Below are positions 33,475 through 42,680 of a stretch of DNA of 64,000 nt, piece by piece. Location: the NCBI RefSeq assembly GCF_001902295.1, contig NZ_CP018335.1, positions 3,038,001-3,102,000 on the forward strand, in the 5' to 3' direction. Numbering within the stretch: position 1 is the stretch's first letter; each line of letters opens with the position of its first letter. A program made the position numbers and the translations under genes. The notes beneath the pieces were generated by a model that made no database searches, had not been told where the DNA came from, and was given only the letters and a program-made list of their open reading frames with translations. This DNA comes from Clostridium kluyveri. GTDB lineage: Bacteria > Bacillota > Clostridia > Clostridiales > Clostridiaceae.

Positions 33475-35250
33475 ATGAATCGGAGTGGAAAAAAATGTGT
33501 ACTTTACCCTCGTGTAAGTACCGAAATGCAGGTTGATGGGTTCAGCTTAGATGGGCAGAAAAACAGCTTAAGGCGTTTTGCAGACAGAGAAGAAATGGAG
33601 ATCGTAGACATTTACGAAGATGCTGGTAAATCCGGCAAATCCATAGAAGGCAGACCCGCTTTTAAACAAATGCTATATGATATTGAAAATGGTTTGGAAA
33701 TTGAATATATCTTAGTCTATAAGCTCTCCCGCTTTGGCAGGAATGCAGCCGATATTCTAAACTCTTTGGAACACGTTCAATCCTTTGGCGTAAACTTAAT
33801 TTGCATTGAGGAAGGAATTGATTCTTCCCAAACAAACGGAAAGCTTTTGATTTCAGTGTTGTCTGCCGTTGCTGAAATAGAGCGTGAAAATATCATAGAG
33901 CAGACAATGAACGGAAGAAAAGAAAAAGCCCGTCAAGGTGGCTGGAACGGTGGGTTTGCTCCCTATGGTTACTACCTCAAAGATAAGCAGCTCTATATCC
34001 AAGAAAATGAAGCAGAAGCGATACGAATTATCTTTGACAAATATGTAAATGGCAATATGGGATTTTATAAAATTGCAAACTATCTAAATTTGCAGGGTAT
34101 CCCAAAAATCAAACGTGCCAACGGTACTCTTTCACAATGGAGTACGCATTTCGTCAGAATGATAATCGACAATCCTGTGTACACTGGAAAAATTGCTTTT
34201 GGCAGGCGAAAAAGAGAAAAGGTCAAGGGCACTAAAAATGAATACCGCCAAGTACACCAAGATGAATACATTATTGCAGACGGTCAGCACGAGGCTATTA
34301 TAGATGAGGAACTATGGAATGAAGCGCATGAAAAACGAGAATTAACAGGCATTAAATCTCCGTCCAAAATTGGTCGTGATAGGGCGCATTTATTAAGTGG
34401 TATTTTAAAATGCCCAAAATGCGGTGGCCCAATGTACACCAATAAACATGCTTGGACAAACAAAGACGGTACATATAAAGAAATCTACTATTATGTATGC
34501 AGCAAGGCTCGCACCGCCAGAGGAAAAAGCTGTGATTATAAAGCCATGCTCAAAAAAACTGATATTGAGCCGCTTGTCATTGAAGCAATCAGAGAGCTAA
34601 TTAAAAATCAGGATTTTGCGGCAGAAATCAAATCAAGGATAGGCAAGGAAATTGATACTTCCACTTTAAATAGAGAACTCAAAAACTATGAAAATAAGCT
34701 TAGAGAAGTGGAACTCAATAAAACTCGTCTTGAAAATGAAATTGACAGTCTGCCGGAAGATACCCGTTTTAGAGAACGCAAGCTCCACGATATGACCCTC
34801 CGTCTTGATGGGCTGTATGACACCATTGTAGAGCTGGAAGAAAAGATTGAAGATGTAAAGCTGCGCCGCAAAGCCGTGGAGCAAGATGCTATCACACTGG
34901 AAAACATCTACACTTTACTGGAAAACTTTGATAAGGTATATGATAAAATCAGCGAGGAAGAGAAAAAATCTCTGATTTCTTCGTTAATCAAAGAAATAGA
35001 GATTTTTCCATGTGACGAGGCTGAATTGCCTTTAAAGTCTATTTTATTCAATTTTCCTGTTTATAAAGACGGTGGAGATGTTTGTGGGTTTTTGTGGGAT
35101 AAAAGTACGCACGTCTCCACATGGCTCGAGAGGACTTATATAATGTCAACTCAATCGATTTCTCTTGAGGTAACATTCGGTAATAGTCCACCGCCTATTT
35201 TCGCCTTATTTTCAATAGAAATAGCAAAAGTTATCAAGGCATACCATTGA
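33475..35250 (+). CDS. Large serine recombinase of the bacitracin island
   Basis: A 591-residue site-specific recombinase. Residues 5-150 form the resolvase catalytic domain (VLYPRVSTEMQVDGFSL with the nucleophilic Ser), residues 170-300 the recombinase domain (GGFAPYGYYL), and residues 315-370 a zinc ribbon (CPKCGGPMYTN then CSKARTARGKSC), followed by a long coiled coil. It probably inserts and excises the island. The last 45 residues, after GFLWDKSTHV, look unlike the end of related proteins, so the 3' end may read into flanking DNA. GGAGG precedes the start. Confidence 0.9.
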   Translation: MNRSGKKCVLYPRVSTEMQVDGFSLDGQKNSLRRFADREEMEIVDIYEDAGKSGKSIEGRPAFKQMLYDIENGLEIEYILVYKLSRFGRNAADILNSLEHVQSFGVNLICIEEGIDSSQTNGKLLISVLSAVAEIERENIIEQTMNGRKEKARQGGWNGGFAPYGYYLKDKQLYIQENEAEAIRIIFDKYVNGNMGFYKIANYLNLQGIPKIKRANGTLSQWSTHFVRMIIDNPVYTGKIAFGRRKREKVKGTKNEYRQVHQDEYIIADGQHEAIIDEELWNEAHEKRELTGIKSPSKIGRDRAHLLSGILKCPKCGGPMYTNKHAWTNKDGTYKEIYYYVCSKARTARGKSCDYKAMLKKTDIEPLVIEAIRELIKNQDFAAEIKSRIGKEIDTSTLNRELKNYENKLREVELNKTRLENEIDSLPEDTRFRERKLHDMTLRLDGLYDTIVELEEKIEDVKLRRKAVEQDAITLENIYTLLENFDKVYDKISEEEKKSLISSLIKEIEIFPCDEAELPLKSILFNFPVYKDGGDVCGFLWDKSTHVSTWLERTYIMSTQSISLEVTFGNSPPPIFALFSIEIAKVIKAYH

Positions 35251-35341
35251 CAGATTATACGTTGTGGCGATAGACAAAATATCAACTTTAGGCGCTGTTA
35301 TATTGCTAATTACTTGAATCTCCACTTTTTAAATGGATTTA

Positions 35342-36112
35342 CTATTTCATAGCAATGTCGAAAGCTTCAGCAAAAATCACATCATCAAGTGGCTTTCGCT
35401 TTTCTTTCTTTATTTGAAAGCAAGCACTCTGATATTTTTTGGAGCGTCTTGTTTTACTCTTAATTTTTGCACTATTAGGAAAGTCTTTAGAAAACCGCGC
35501 AAAGGCAATACGCCAATAGATACTCATGGCAAACAAAGTATTGTATATTTCAAACAATTCATCATCTGAAAAGACCGATGTGTCTTTACTCTTTAAATAC
35601 AAATGTAATGCTTTCTCAAACTCACGCCAATCGTCTTCACGAATTTTTTCGCTTATATTTCTTAACCACTCAAAGATTCGCTCATCTTCACGATTCGATA
35701 CTCTGTCTAATAAGTCTTGCCACTGTCTCCAAGAAAGTTTTTGTACAACTTCAATATTATACTGCGATAATACATAGCATTGTTCATAAAAACTACGTCT
35801 TTTTGATACTGATCCGTCGTCTCGCTTTCTTACCTCTTGTGTTGCAAAATCCTTTATTTCATCCCAAAATTTTCTTCGTTCTGAATCATTGATTTTATAC
35901 TTTTCTAAAAAATCAGAAAGACATTTTCCTAGAAAATATTTATACAATACAGATTTGCCATATTCCTTTTTTAACCCTTCCTCGATTTTAGGTATGTCAT
36001 TTTCTAAATCCAATAACAGATTATCATATACAGCTTTCTCTCTTGATGTCAGAAACGAGTCGCATACATATATTAATCTACCTTCTGAATCTCGCTCTAC
36101 TAAGTATCCCAT
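35342..36112 (-). CDS. Third gene of the GHKL cassette, unknown function
   Basis: A 256-residue, charged, mostly helical protein. It begins MGYLVERDSEGRLIYVCD and holds YFLGKCLSDFLEKYKINDS near residue 60 and a Trp-rich patch LSWRQWQDLLDRV near residue 125. The C-terminus is basic (KIKSKTRRSKKYQ). No catalytic motif is recognised; weak resemblance to DUF1016-type helical domains is only an impression. The gene starts 12 bases after the GHKL gene, so the two are co-transcribed and probably work together. Confidence 0.65.
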   Translation of the reverse strand: MGYLVERDSEGRLIYVCDSFLTSREKAVYDNLLLDLENDIPKIEEGLKKEYGKSVLYKYFLGKCLSDFLEKYKINDSERRKFWDEIKDFATQEVRKRDDGSVSKRRSFYEQCYVLSQYNIEVVQKLSWRQWQDLLDRVSNREDERIFEWLRNISEKIREDDWREFEKALHLYLKSKDTSVFSDDELFEIYNTLFAMSIYWRIAFARFSKDFPNSAKIKSKTRRSKKYQSACFQIKKEKRKPLDDVIFAEAFDIAMK

Positions 36113-36124
36113 TGTTCACCACCT

Positions 36125-38434
36125 CTATTTAAAACTAGCCGCTAAAACAGACTCAAATTTTCTATTAACTGCTTCATTAGACTCTAGTATGTCCATTTCC
36201 TCCAGTTTCTTTCCATCAACATTGAACATACTATATTTTTGTTCATGCAAATACAAAAATACATATTGTTTCAACATTTGTTCTTTAATATAAGCTCTTT
36301 GCATATCAGGTAAATCAGCAACAAACATATATGCAACATGGGCAGTGTTTAAACAAATTATTTTACCAATACCATTCGTTTCATACCATGAACGTCTTAC
36401 ATCATCTGGTGCATCTATATTTCTAGTTTGAAAAGCATCTGATTTACCATTCTTTTCATCGCAATTGAAAAACAATTTATAAATGTATTTTGTTATTCTA
36501 TCTCCCTTTTCATATTCGCCACTATCTTCTGCAGCAATTATACGTGCTCTTAGTTCAAGTTCTCCTTTATTCAGGAACTTCTCGTATACTTCTTCCCAAA
36601 AAGTGATATCAGGAATATCAATAACAGTTTCTTCATAAGGACCAACTATACCAGTATAAGAGCCAATATCAATTAGTTTAGGACAAGATGCCTCACGTGC
36701 ATCGTGAATGCTAACATTCATTTGAAACTCCAAATCATCTGGTCTTTTGTTTTCTACTCTATATGCAATCTCTTTTAAAGTTTCATCAAAATTTATCCGG
36801 CGGTTTCCTGTACGAGGAAATGTACAGCTATTAAGAGTTAGAATAACTTCTTTCCTAGAATTGTCAGGTTTTGAAATATCAAAAAAGAATGGCAACTCTT
36901 TTGTTTTTACTTTTCCACTACCTTGAGCAGAAACTTTTAATATCACACGATTCTCAGCAAATCTTCTAGCATTTTTTTCAGTTACATCAAGTGTAAATGT
37001 ATTTGTAAAAACGCAATTGGGTTCAACATTTATTGTCTCAGCACAGATATTTGAAACAACCGTTTTATCAGTATTATCAACCACAATCAAAGAATATTCA
37101 AACTTTTTATTTGCTATATAGTCACTCTTAATTCTGATATCAAATGAAATCTTGTCATTAAGCTTAACTTCTACAGAACCTTTTGTAGGATATGCAATAT
37201 TCTGCCATCTAACATCAAAATCAGGCTTTTTGGGTCCTTTACCCAAATCTTCAAAACCAAGTGAATCAAAAAGATTCTGAATTTCTTCGGCTATCGCCTG
37301 AATTTCTTCTTGCAATTTTCGATCTTCATTTTCCTTATCTTTAATATAATTCCATTCAACCATTAACTTGCGAAATTTTTCTGCTGAGTATTTTTTTAAA
37401 TATTGATACGCATTTTTTAGTTTTTTACCTTTACTAACTCCAAAATGCACCTTATCTTCAATCTCTGCAAGTTCATTTTCCCAGTCTTCATCTACTTCAA
37501 CAAATCCCCAGAATTTCCCTTTAATTTTATCTGGAATATCACTAATTTCTACATCACCAATCTTCATACCTTTTCTGTAATAAGAAACACCTGACCATAT
37601 ATTTTCTTTATTAGAAAATACATAAAGCCCGAAATGCTTTACACGATATCCATCACGATATATTTCAGAAGTAGGAAGGTCATATCTTTGCACACACTCT
37701 GGCTGGTTTACCATATGAACCTTTTCACCATTTACAGCAATTGCAGAAGACTTGTCCTCAAGTCGTTCAATAATTCTCCACCAAGTCTCCTGGATATACT
37801 TAACCATTGTCCCATCATTAATAGCGCCAACTAATTCATCCTTTGGATTTACTATGATAACTCTTGTGCCAACTGTCGTTTTTGGCTCAAATCCAGTATT
37901 GTCCTTTATAAATTTTTCTGCTTCCTTACCCTCATATGCCTTTTCAAAAATATTACCATTATCTAGCATGTTAGCAACATACTTTTCTTCAACTGTAAGA
38001 GAATCAAAATAATAAGAATAATTCTTTGATCCAACGGCATAAATAATTTTGCCAACCCCATACGTACCTGCTCCAGTTGCATTTCCACCAGAATTATGCA
38101 TTGAGGAAAATCTGGCCAACCTATAGTCACTATCGAAATATTCATTAGCATCCATGCGATGTTTTATTTCTGTTGCAGAAATATTAGGTCCTGTTAAGCC
38201 TTGCGTGCCAGAATCTTCAACAACGAGAAAAAGACCCTTTTCGGTTTCTTTTAAATATATATTGCAATTCCAATCCTTCCATGAATTTACTTTACGAGCA
38301 CCAGCGCAATTTTGAATGCAGTCTTTTTGAAATCCATTTGCCAAATCTACTCCGGCATCTTCATATGCGCCAAACACCCATTCAACTTCTTTAGAAAAAT
38401 TATGTGGGATTTGAGTTTTTTCAATCGTTGTCAT
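36125..38434 (-). CDS. GHKL (HSP90/MutL-type) ATPase of an unassigned cassette
   Basis: A 769-residue protein. The N-terminal ATP-binding domain has the Bergerat boxes: KDCIQNCAGAR (residues 37-47, Asn42), VEDSGTQGLTG (72-82) and GGNATGAGTYGVGK (116-129). A transducer-like region follows to about residue 350, then a beta-sandwich region (about 410-560) and a C-terminal part with GKIICLNTAHVAYMFVADL. Such ATPases act as clamps in DNA repair, chaperones and phage defence (MutL-like partners). Its small neighbours and its place between two recombinase modules make a defence role plausible but unproven. ACAATG starts it after GGAGGG. Confidence 0.85.
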   Translation of the reverse strand: MTTIEKTQIPHNFSKEVEWVFGAYEDAGVDLANGFQKDCIQNCAGARKVNSWKDWNCNIYLKETEKGLFLVVEDSGTQGLTGPNISATEIKHRMDANEYFDSDYRLARFSSMHNSGGNATGAGTYGVGKIIYAVGSKNYSYYFDSLTVEEKYVANMLDNGNIFEKAYEGKEAEKFIKDNTGFEPKTTVGTRVIIVNPKDELVGAINDGTMVKYIQETWWRIIERLEDKSSAIAVNGEKVHMVNQPECVQRYDLPTSEIYRDGYRVKHFGLYVFSNKENIWSGVSYYRKGMKIGDVEISDIPDKIKGKFWGFVEVDEDWENELAEIEDKVHFGVSKGKKLKNAYQYLKKYSAEKFRKLMVEWNYIKDKENEDRKLQEEIQAIAEEIQNLFDSLGFEDLGKGPKKPDFDVRWQNIAYPTKGSVEVKLNDKISFDIRIKSDYIANKKFEYSLIVVDNTDKTVVSNICAETINVEPNCVFTNTFTLDVTEKNARRFAENRVILKVSAQGSGKVKTKELPFFFDISKPDNSRKEVILTLNSCTFPRTGNRRINFDETLKEIAYRVENKRPDDLEFQMNVSIHDAREASCPKLIDIGSYTGIVGPYEETVIDIPDITFWEEVYEKFLNKGELELRARIIAAEDSGEYEKGDRITKYIYKLFFNCDEKNGKSDAFQTRNIDAPDDVRRSWYETNGIGKIICLNTAHVAYMFVADLPDMQRAYIKEQMLKQYVFLYLHEQKYSMFNVDGKKLEEMDILESNEAVNRKFESVLAASFK

Positions 38435-38448
38435 AATAACCCTCCTTA

Positions 38449-38682
38449 TTATCGATTCAATTTGAACTTTGTTAATTTATCATCTGTCGTATTAAATTTT
38501 TGCCTTGCTAGTTTTAGCTCTTTATCAATTGCATTAAAAATATCTGAAACATCTTTTTCTGTATAATCGTATGAAGATTGATTTGAACAGTTTCCAAGCA
38601 GTTGAATCATCGAAATAATCTTGTTTGTTCTAGCCTCAGCAATTCTAATAAATTTGTCTCTTTTGCTTTCTACATTTTCCAT
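38449..38682 (-). CDS. Small helical protein, first gene of the GHKL cassette
   Basis: A 77-residue protein, MENVESKRDKFIRIAEARTN followed by KIISMIQLLGNCSNQ and DYTEKDVSDIFNAIDKELK, with two or three helices. Related small proteins occur beside defence and restriction genes in Firmicutes, from my recollection of the family pattern. It is 14 bases before the GHKL gene and may be a regulator or subunit. A ribosome site AAGGAG lies upstream. Confidence 0.72.
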   Translation of the reverse strand: MENVESKRDKFIRIAEARTNKIISMIQLLGNCSNQSSYDYTEKDVSDIFNAIDKELKLARQKFNTTDDKLTKFKLNR

Positions 38683-38793
38683 ATCAATACTCCTTTTAGT
38701 ATTATTATAAAAATAATATACATTTACCAGTTATATTTGTCAATAGTTTTAAAAATATTTTTATATATTTTGTTTTTATGTTTATAATATCAA

Positions 38794-38838
38794 TAAAATA
38801 TATGCAAATTATTTTTAAAATAATTTGCATATATTTTA
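38794..38838. repeat. Perfect 45-bp palindrome upstream of the GHKL cassette
   Basis: Two 22-base arms (38794-38815 and 38817-38838) are exact reverse complements around one T at 38816. The core of each arm is ATATATGCAAATTAT or its complement. It lies 112 bases upstream of the first cassette gene, in a 367-base gap (38683-39049) that has no gene. It may be an operator, a protein binding site or an AT-only terminator. Arms this long and perfect are far beyond chance even in AT-rich DNA. Confidence 0.85.
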
Positions 38839-38990
38839 AGCATTTTGTTTCAATTTTAACAATTACATTCACCAATAACAGCTACATTAATTCACCAACC
38901 TGTTGTATTGTGAATTTTTAGTGCATTAAACTCAAGTTTATCTAAAAAGGATTTATTAATTAAATATAATCACTATTTACTGTTATGCAG

Positions 38991-39041
38991 AACAAACACC
39001 TTACATCTTTATAAAGTGCTAAAGCTCTGTAAGGATTTGTT
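38991..39041 (-). terminator. Hairpin after the recombinase operon
   Basis: AACAAA and CCTTACA (38991-39005) pair with TGTAAGG and TTTGTT (39028-39041). It follows the stop of the last recombinase by nine bases and could end its transcript, although the T-run on the minus strand is short. Confidence 0.5.
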
Positions 39042-39049
39042 TTTCTATA

Positions 39050-40618
39050 TTAAATCTCCATATCAACTATCAAACCAGATTTAAATGTCACTGTAATTTT
39101 CTCATCATAAATTGTTATACCCTTAATCAACTTTCTGACAAGTTGCTCATCATAATATTCCACTATGCATTTCTGTAGCTTCAAGAATTTGGTCATATCA
39201 ACCATTCGTTGCTTCTGACTTGCATATCCGGCATTCTTAGTCATCGCTGCTTCTTTTTCATCTCGGAGTCGGTAAATCTCGTCTACAAGGATAGAATAAT
39301 CCTCTTTGTTGTTGGCAAGTCGAAAGAGTTCCTTTTGTAGCTGCTCCAATTTCTTATCAATTTCAGGAATGGCATTCTTATCCACCTGGTTCATGACTAA
39401 CGCTATGTTCTTTTCCAAAATATTTATAAATTCTGTCTTTGCCCCAAAAACCTTATTGACTGCCTTTATTACTGCATCATGCAACTCCGTTTCCCTAATC
39501 GTCCTAGCCATGCAGTCCACCGACGTCTTATCAAGCCTGCTTACACACCTCCACACGATGGATTTGCAACCGTGATTATTCCAATGGATTCTTCGAAAAA
39601 TATCCCCACAGTGTCCGCAAATAACAATAGTTGATAAAGCGTATTTACTGCTATAAATGCGTTTCTTACCACTATTACCACTTTTGATGTTACTTCTGCG
39701 TTCCATCTCTTCCTGAACCTGCATATATAAATCCCGCGGTATAATTGCATCATGATTGTTTTCCACATAATACTGAGGAACAATACCATCATTCTTTACT
39801 CTCTTTTTGGTAAGGAAGTCTACTGTGTAAGTTTTCTGTAAAAGAGCATCGCCAATATATTTTTCATTCTTAAGTATCTTTTTAATAGTTTCCTGTCTCC
39901 ATTTTTCTTTCCCCGCAGAGGTTAAAATATTATCTGCCATCAGTCCTCTTGCTATCTCTATCAGACTTGCCCCTTCCAAATACTCACGGTAAATTCTTTT
40001 TACAACTTCCGCTCCATTTGGCTCAATAACCAAATGTCCTTCCTCATCTTTGGTGTATCCGAGGAAACGGTTATGGTTAATCTGGACAATTCCTTGCTGA
40101 TAACGGTACTGCAATCCAAGTTTTACATTCTGGCTCAATGACTGACTTTCCTGTTGGGCAAGTGATGCCATAATGGTAAGCAGCACTTCACCCTTGGCAT
40201 CCATTGTATTGATGGATTCCTTCTCGAAATATACTGGAATATTTTTTTCTTTCAGTTTACGGATATATTTTAGGCAATCCAGTGTGTTTCGAGCAAATCT
40301 GCTTATGGATTTAGTTACAATCATATCAATGTTTCCAGCCATGCACTCATCAATCATGCGATTAAATTCTTCACGCTTTTTAGTGTTTGTTCCGCTGATT
40401 CCATCGTCTGCAAATATCCCAGCAAATTCCCACTCAGTATTCTTTTTTATAAAATCTGTGTAATGTTCCACCTGTGCCTCGTAGCTGGTAGCCTGCTCAT
40501 CGCTGTCAGTAGAAACACGGCAGTAGGCGGCTACCCTTAATTTTGGTATCTGTACTGCTGATGCAGTATTTCCAATCCTTGATTTGGCTGGAATAACTGT
40601 TATGTTTCTTGTTCCCAT
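39050..40618 (-). CDS. Large serine recombinase 3 of the triple operon
   Basis: A 522-residue recombinase. The resolvase domain has RVAAYCRVSTDSDEQATSY with the active Ser and SRFARNTLDCL, the recombinase domain follows to about residue 280, and a zinc ribbon has CGHCGDIF with CVSRLDKTSVDC. The last 130 residues include a coiled coil (IDKKLEQLQKELFRLANNK). It starts one base after the stop of the short second gene. It resembles recombinase 1 of the same operon but is not a copy. Confidence 0.93.
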   Translation of the reverse strand: MGTRNITVIPAKSRIGNTASAVQIPKLRVAAYCRVSTDSDEQATSYEAQVEHYTDFIKKNTEWEFAGIFADDGISGTNTKKREEFNRMIDECMAGNIDMIVTKSISRFARNTLDCLKYIRKLKEKNIPVYFEKESINTMDAKGEVLLTIMASLAQQESQSLSQNVKLGLQYRYQQGIVQINHNRFLGYTKDEEGHLVIEPNGAEVVKRIYREYLEGASLIEIARGLMADNILTSAGKEKWRQETIKKILKNEKYIGDALLQKTYTVDFLTKKRVKNDGIVPQYYVENNHDAIIPRDLYMQVQEEMERRSNIKSGNSGKKRIYSSKYALSTIVICGHCGDIFRRIHWNNHGCKSIVWRCVSRLDKTSVDCMARTIRETELHDAVIKAVNKVFGAKTEFINILEKNIALVMNQVDKNAIPEIDKKLEQLQKELFRLANNKEDYSILVDEIYRLRDEKEAAMTKNAGYASQKQRMVDMTKFLKLQKCIVEYYDEQLVRKLIKGITIYDEKITVTFKSGLIVDMEI

Positions 40619-40619
40619 T

Positions 40620-41054
40620 TTAACTCATCTCTCTTTCTATAAGGCTGTAAGCAAATTCAGCCTGCTTGTAAGGGTCTTGGAATTTAATCACCAACGGTCT
40701 CATCCAAAATTCTAGTGGTGCAGGAGTGCTATCTAATGCAGTTGGTTCATTCAATTTTTCATCATAAACCCTCCCCAAAGCAACTGCCCTTCTATGTCGC
40801 TCCTCTTGCACCATATCAAATAAATCGCGGTCAATAATGGTAGGATAATACTTGGTTCCAAGATACTTTTTATTTGCAAGCATTCTTGATGCTGTACCAT
40901 ACCATGTATTTATACCTGCCTTGGCTGCTGCATTTTGAAGACTGTCACCAGATAGATAATTTTCATATAACTGCCTAATCTGTTTTGCACTAACTTCATC
41001 AATAACAGCCTTACCATCTTCTATTACATAACCATAGGGTGTATGTGTAGCCAT
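40620..41054 (-). CDS. Short recombinase-domain protein without catalytic domain
   Basis: A 144-residue protein that matches only the DNA-binding recombinase domain: TPYGYVIEDGKAVIDEVSAK, then QIRQLYENYLSG and MLANKKYLGTKYYPTIID. There is no resolvase serine. It lies exactly between the two full recombinases, its ATG directly after the TAA of the first. The catalytic domain is missing by design rather than by a visible break, so it may be an accessory or directionality subunit. Confidence 0.85.
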   Translation of the reverse strand: MATHTPYGYVIEDGKAVIDEVSAKQIRQLYENYLSGDSLQNAAAKAGINTWYGTASRMLANKKYLGTKYYPTIIDRDLFDMVQEERHRRAVALGRVYDEKLNEPTALDSTPAPLEFWMRPLVIKFQDPYKQAEFAYSLIEREMS

Positions 41055-42620
41055 TTAATTCACCATCCTTTCTCTCAGCGTAATACCGCATTTCATACAG
41101 AATCCAATTTCATCTCTGGAATATACAACAATGTTCTCTATGAACCGCTCAAAGATTGCATCTTCGAATTTTACAATTTCTGGCTTGTTGGAAATATAAT
41201 GAATAAGTGCATCCAACTCAGACAGTTGCTGATGATTGCCTGTAGCCGAACTTTCAAGACGTTTCTTCTCCTGTTTAAGCATTTCAGCCTCTGCTGCAAT
41301 ATCAGATAACTCTTTAGTAAAAAGTGCTGCATCCAGAAATCCCTTTCCCATAAGTTCTGCTATAACACGTTTACGGTCTGCGTTTTTTTCTATGCGTTCA
41401 TTTAAATCAGCAAGTACTGTAATACGGCTTTCGCCACTCATTGCTTTCAATCCATTTTTTAAAGGTTTTAGCACTGATTTATAGCCGAATTTAAGCTTAT
41501 TCATCATTAGTACAAAGGCTCTATTTATTCCATCTTCACTGATGTATTTTATAGTGCACTCTTCTTTATGCTCAATGTGAGTTTGGCAAGTCCAAGCAAT
41601 ATAAGATTTCTTTGCTGTATAGTGTGTTCTTCTCTTAAAATGTCTACCGCAGTTTCCGCAGATGATTTTTCCAGACAACACATATCTATTCAGATATTTT
41701 GAACTACCCTTATCAATGTTTTTCTCACTTCCACGCTGTCTGATAACCGCCTGCACCGCATCAAAATCTTTATGACAAATGATGGCCTCATGATGGTTTG
41801 GCACAAAATACTGCTCCTCTTCACCACGGTTTGCATGACGGTTGAACTGACTGTCAGTGTATGTCTTTTGGAAAAGAACATCTCCTGTATATTTTTCATT
41901 GGAAAGAATATCTCTTACAGAAGTTCCTGTCCATTTCCCACCTTTTTTTGTAAGAGCATTTCTTTCATTTAATTCTCTGGCTATCGTATAGCTACCTTTT
42001 CCAGCAAGGGCACATTTAAAAATATCTCGTACTATTTCTGCCTCGTCTGGAATAATTTCCATTTTTCCATCAGTGTTGGCATAACCATATGGAGGATATG
42101 AAATCTTGTAGGTACCATTTTTAAATCGTGTTTTGACCCCCCACTTATTATTCTCAGAAATTGATGAAGATTCATCTTGCGCCATACTGCTTAATATGGA
42201 AAGGATCATTTCACTCTGCATAGACTGAGTATTGATGTTTTCCTTCTCGAAATATAGAAAAACTCCAAGTTCTATCAACTTTCGAACCATTTCCAGACAA
42301 TCAAGTGTATTCCTTGCGAATCGGCTGATGGATTTGGTAATAATAAAATCAATCTGCTTTAACTCACATGCTGTAATCATTGCCCGCAGACCTTTTCGCT
42401 TTTCCTTTTTAGTTCCAGTGATGCCCTCATCATAATACAGTCCAGCGAACTCCCATTCTGGATTTTCTTTTATATATTTTTCGTAATGTTCTTTTTGTGC
42501 AGTCAAACTTTCCATCTGCTCTTCACTGGCAGTGGATACACGGCAGTATGCTGCTACACGAAGTTTCTTTTTACGCAGTCCAGTCACCACTGCCGTTTCT
42601 ATTTTGGTTACTTTTTTCAC
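41055..42620 (-). CDS. Large serine recombinase 1 of the triple operon
   Basis: A 521-residue recombinase starting with GTG (MKKVTKIETAVVTG) six bases after AAGGAGGTG. The resolvase domain has VAAYCRVSTASEEQ with the active Ser and SRFARNTLDCLEMV; the recombinase domain has YPPYGYANTDGK; and the zinc ribbon has CGNCGRHFKRR with CQTHIEHKEEC. A coiled coil fills the C-terminus. It should cut and join DNA as part of integration or excision with recombinase 3. Confidence 0.93.
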   Translation of the reverse strand: MKKVTKIETAVVTGLRKKKLRVAAYCRVSTASEEQMESLTAQKEHYEKYIKENPEWEFAGLYYDEGITGTKKEKRKGLRAMITACELKQIDFIITKSISRFARNTLDCLEMVRKLIELGVFLYFEKENINTQSMQSEMILSILSSMAQDESSSISENNKWGVKTRFKNGTYKISYPPYGYANTDGKMEIIPDEAEIVRDIFKCALAGKGSYTIARELNERNALTKKGGKWTGTSVRDILSNEKYTGDVLFQKTYTDSQFNRHANRGEEEQYFVPNHHEAIICHKDFDAVQAVIRQRGSEKNIDKGSSKYLNRYVLSGKIICGNCGRHFKRRTHYTAKKSYIAWTCQTHIEHKEECTIKYISEDGINRAFVLMMNKLKFGYKSVLKPLKNGLKAMSGESRITVLADLNERIEKNADRKRVIAELMGKGFLDAALFTKELSDIAAEAEMLKQEKKRLESSATGNHQQLSELDALIHYISNKPEIVKFEDAIFERFIENIVVYSRDEIGFCMKCGITLRERMVN

Positions 42621-42680
42621 GATTTTCACCTCCTTGTCAGTGTCACATATTACCTCTAAAACCAAGTTATATCAACGATT

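Noticed and set aside
35251..35341. Attachment site of the island next to the recombinase gene
   Set aside because: I found no matching repeat near 26.3-26.5 kb, so the borders of the island stay unresolved.
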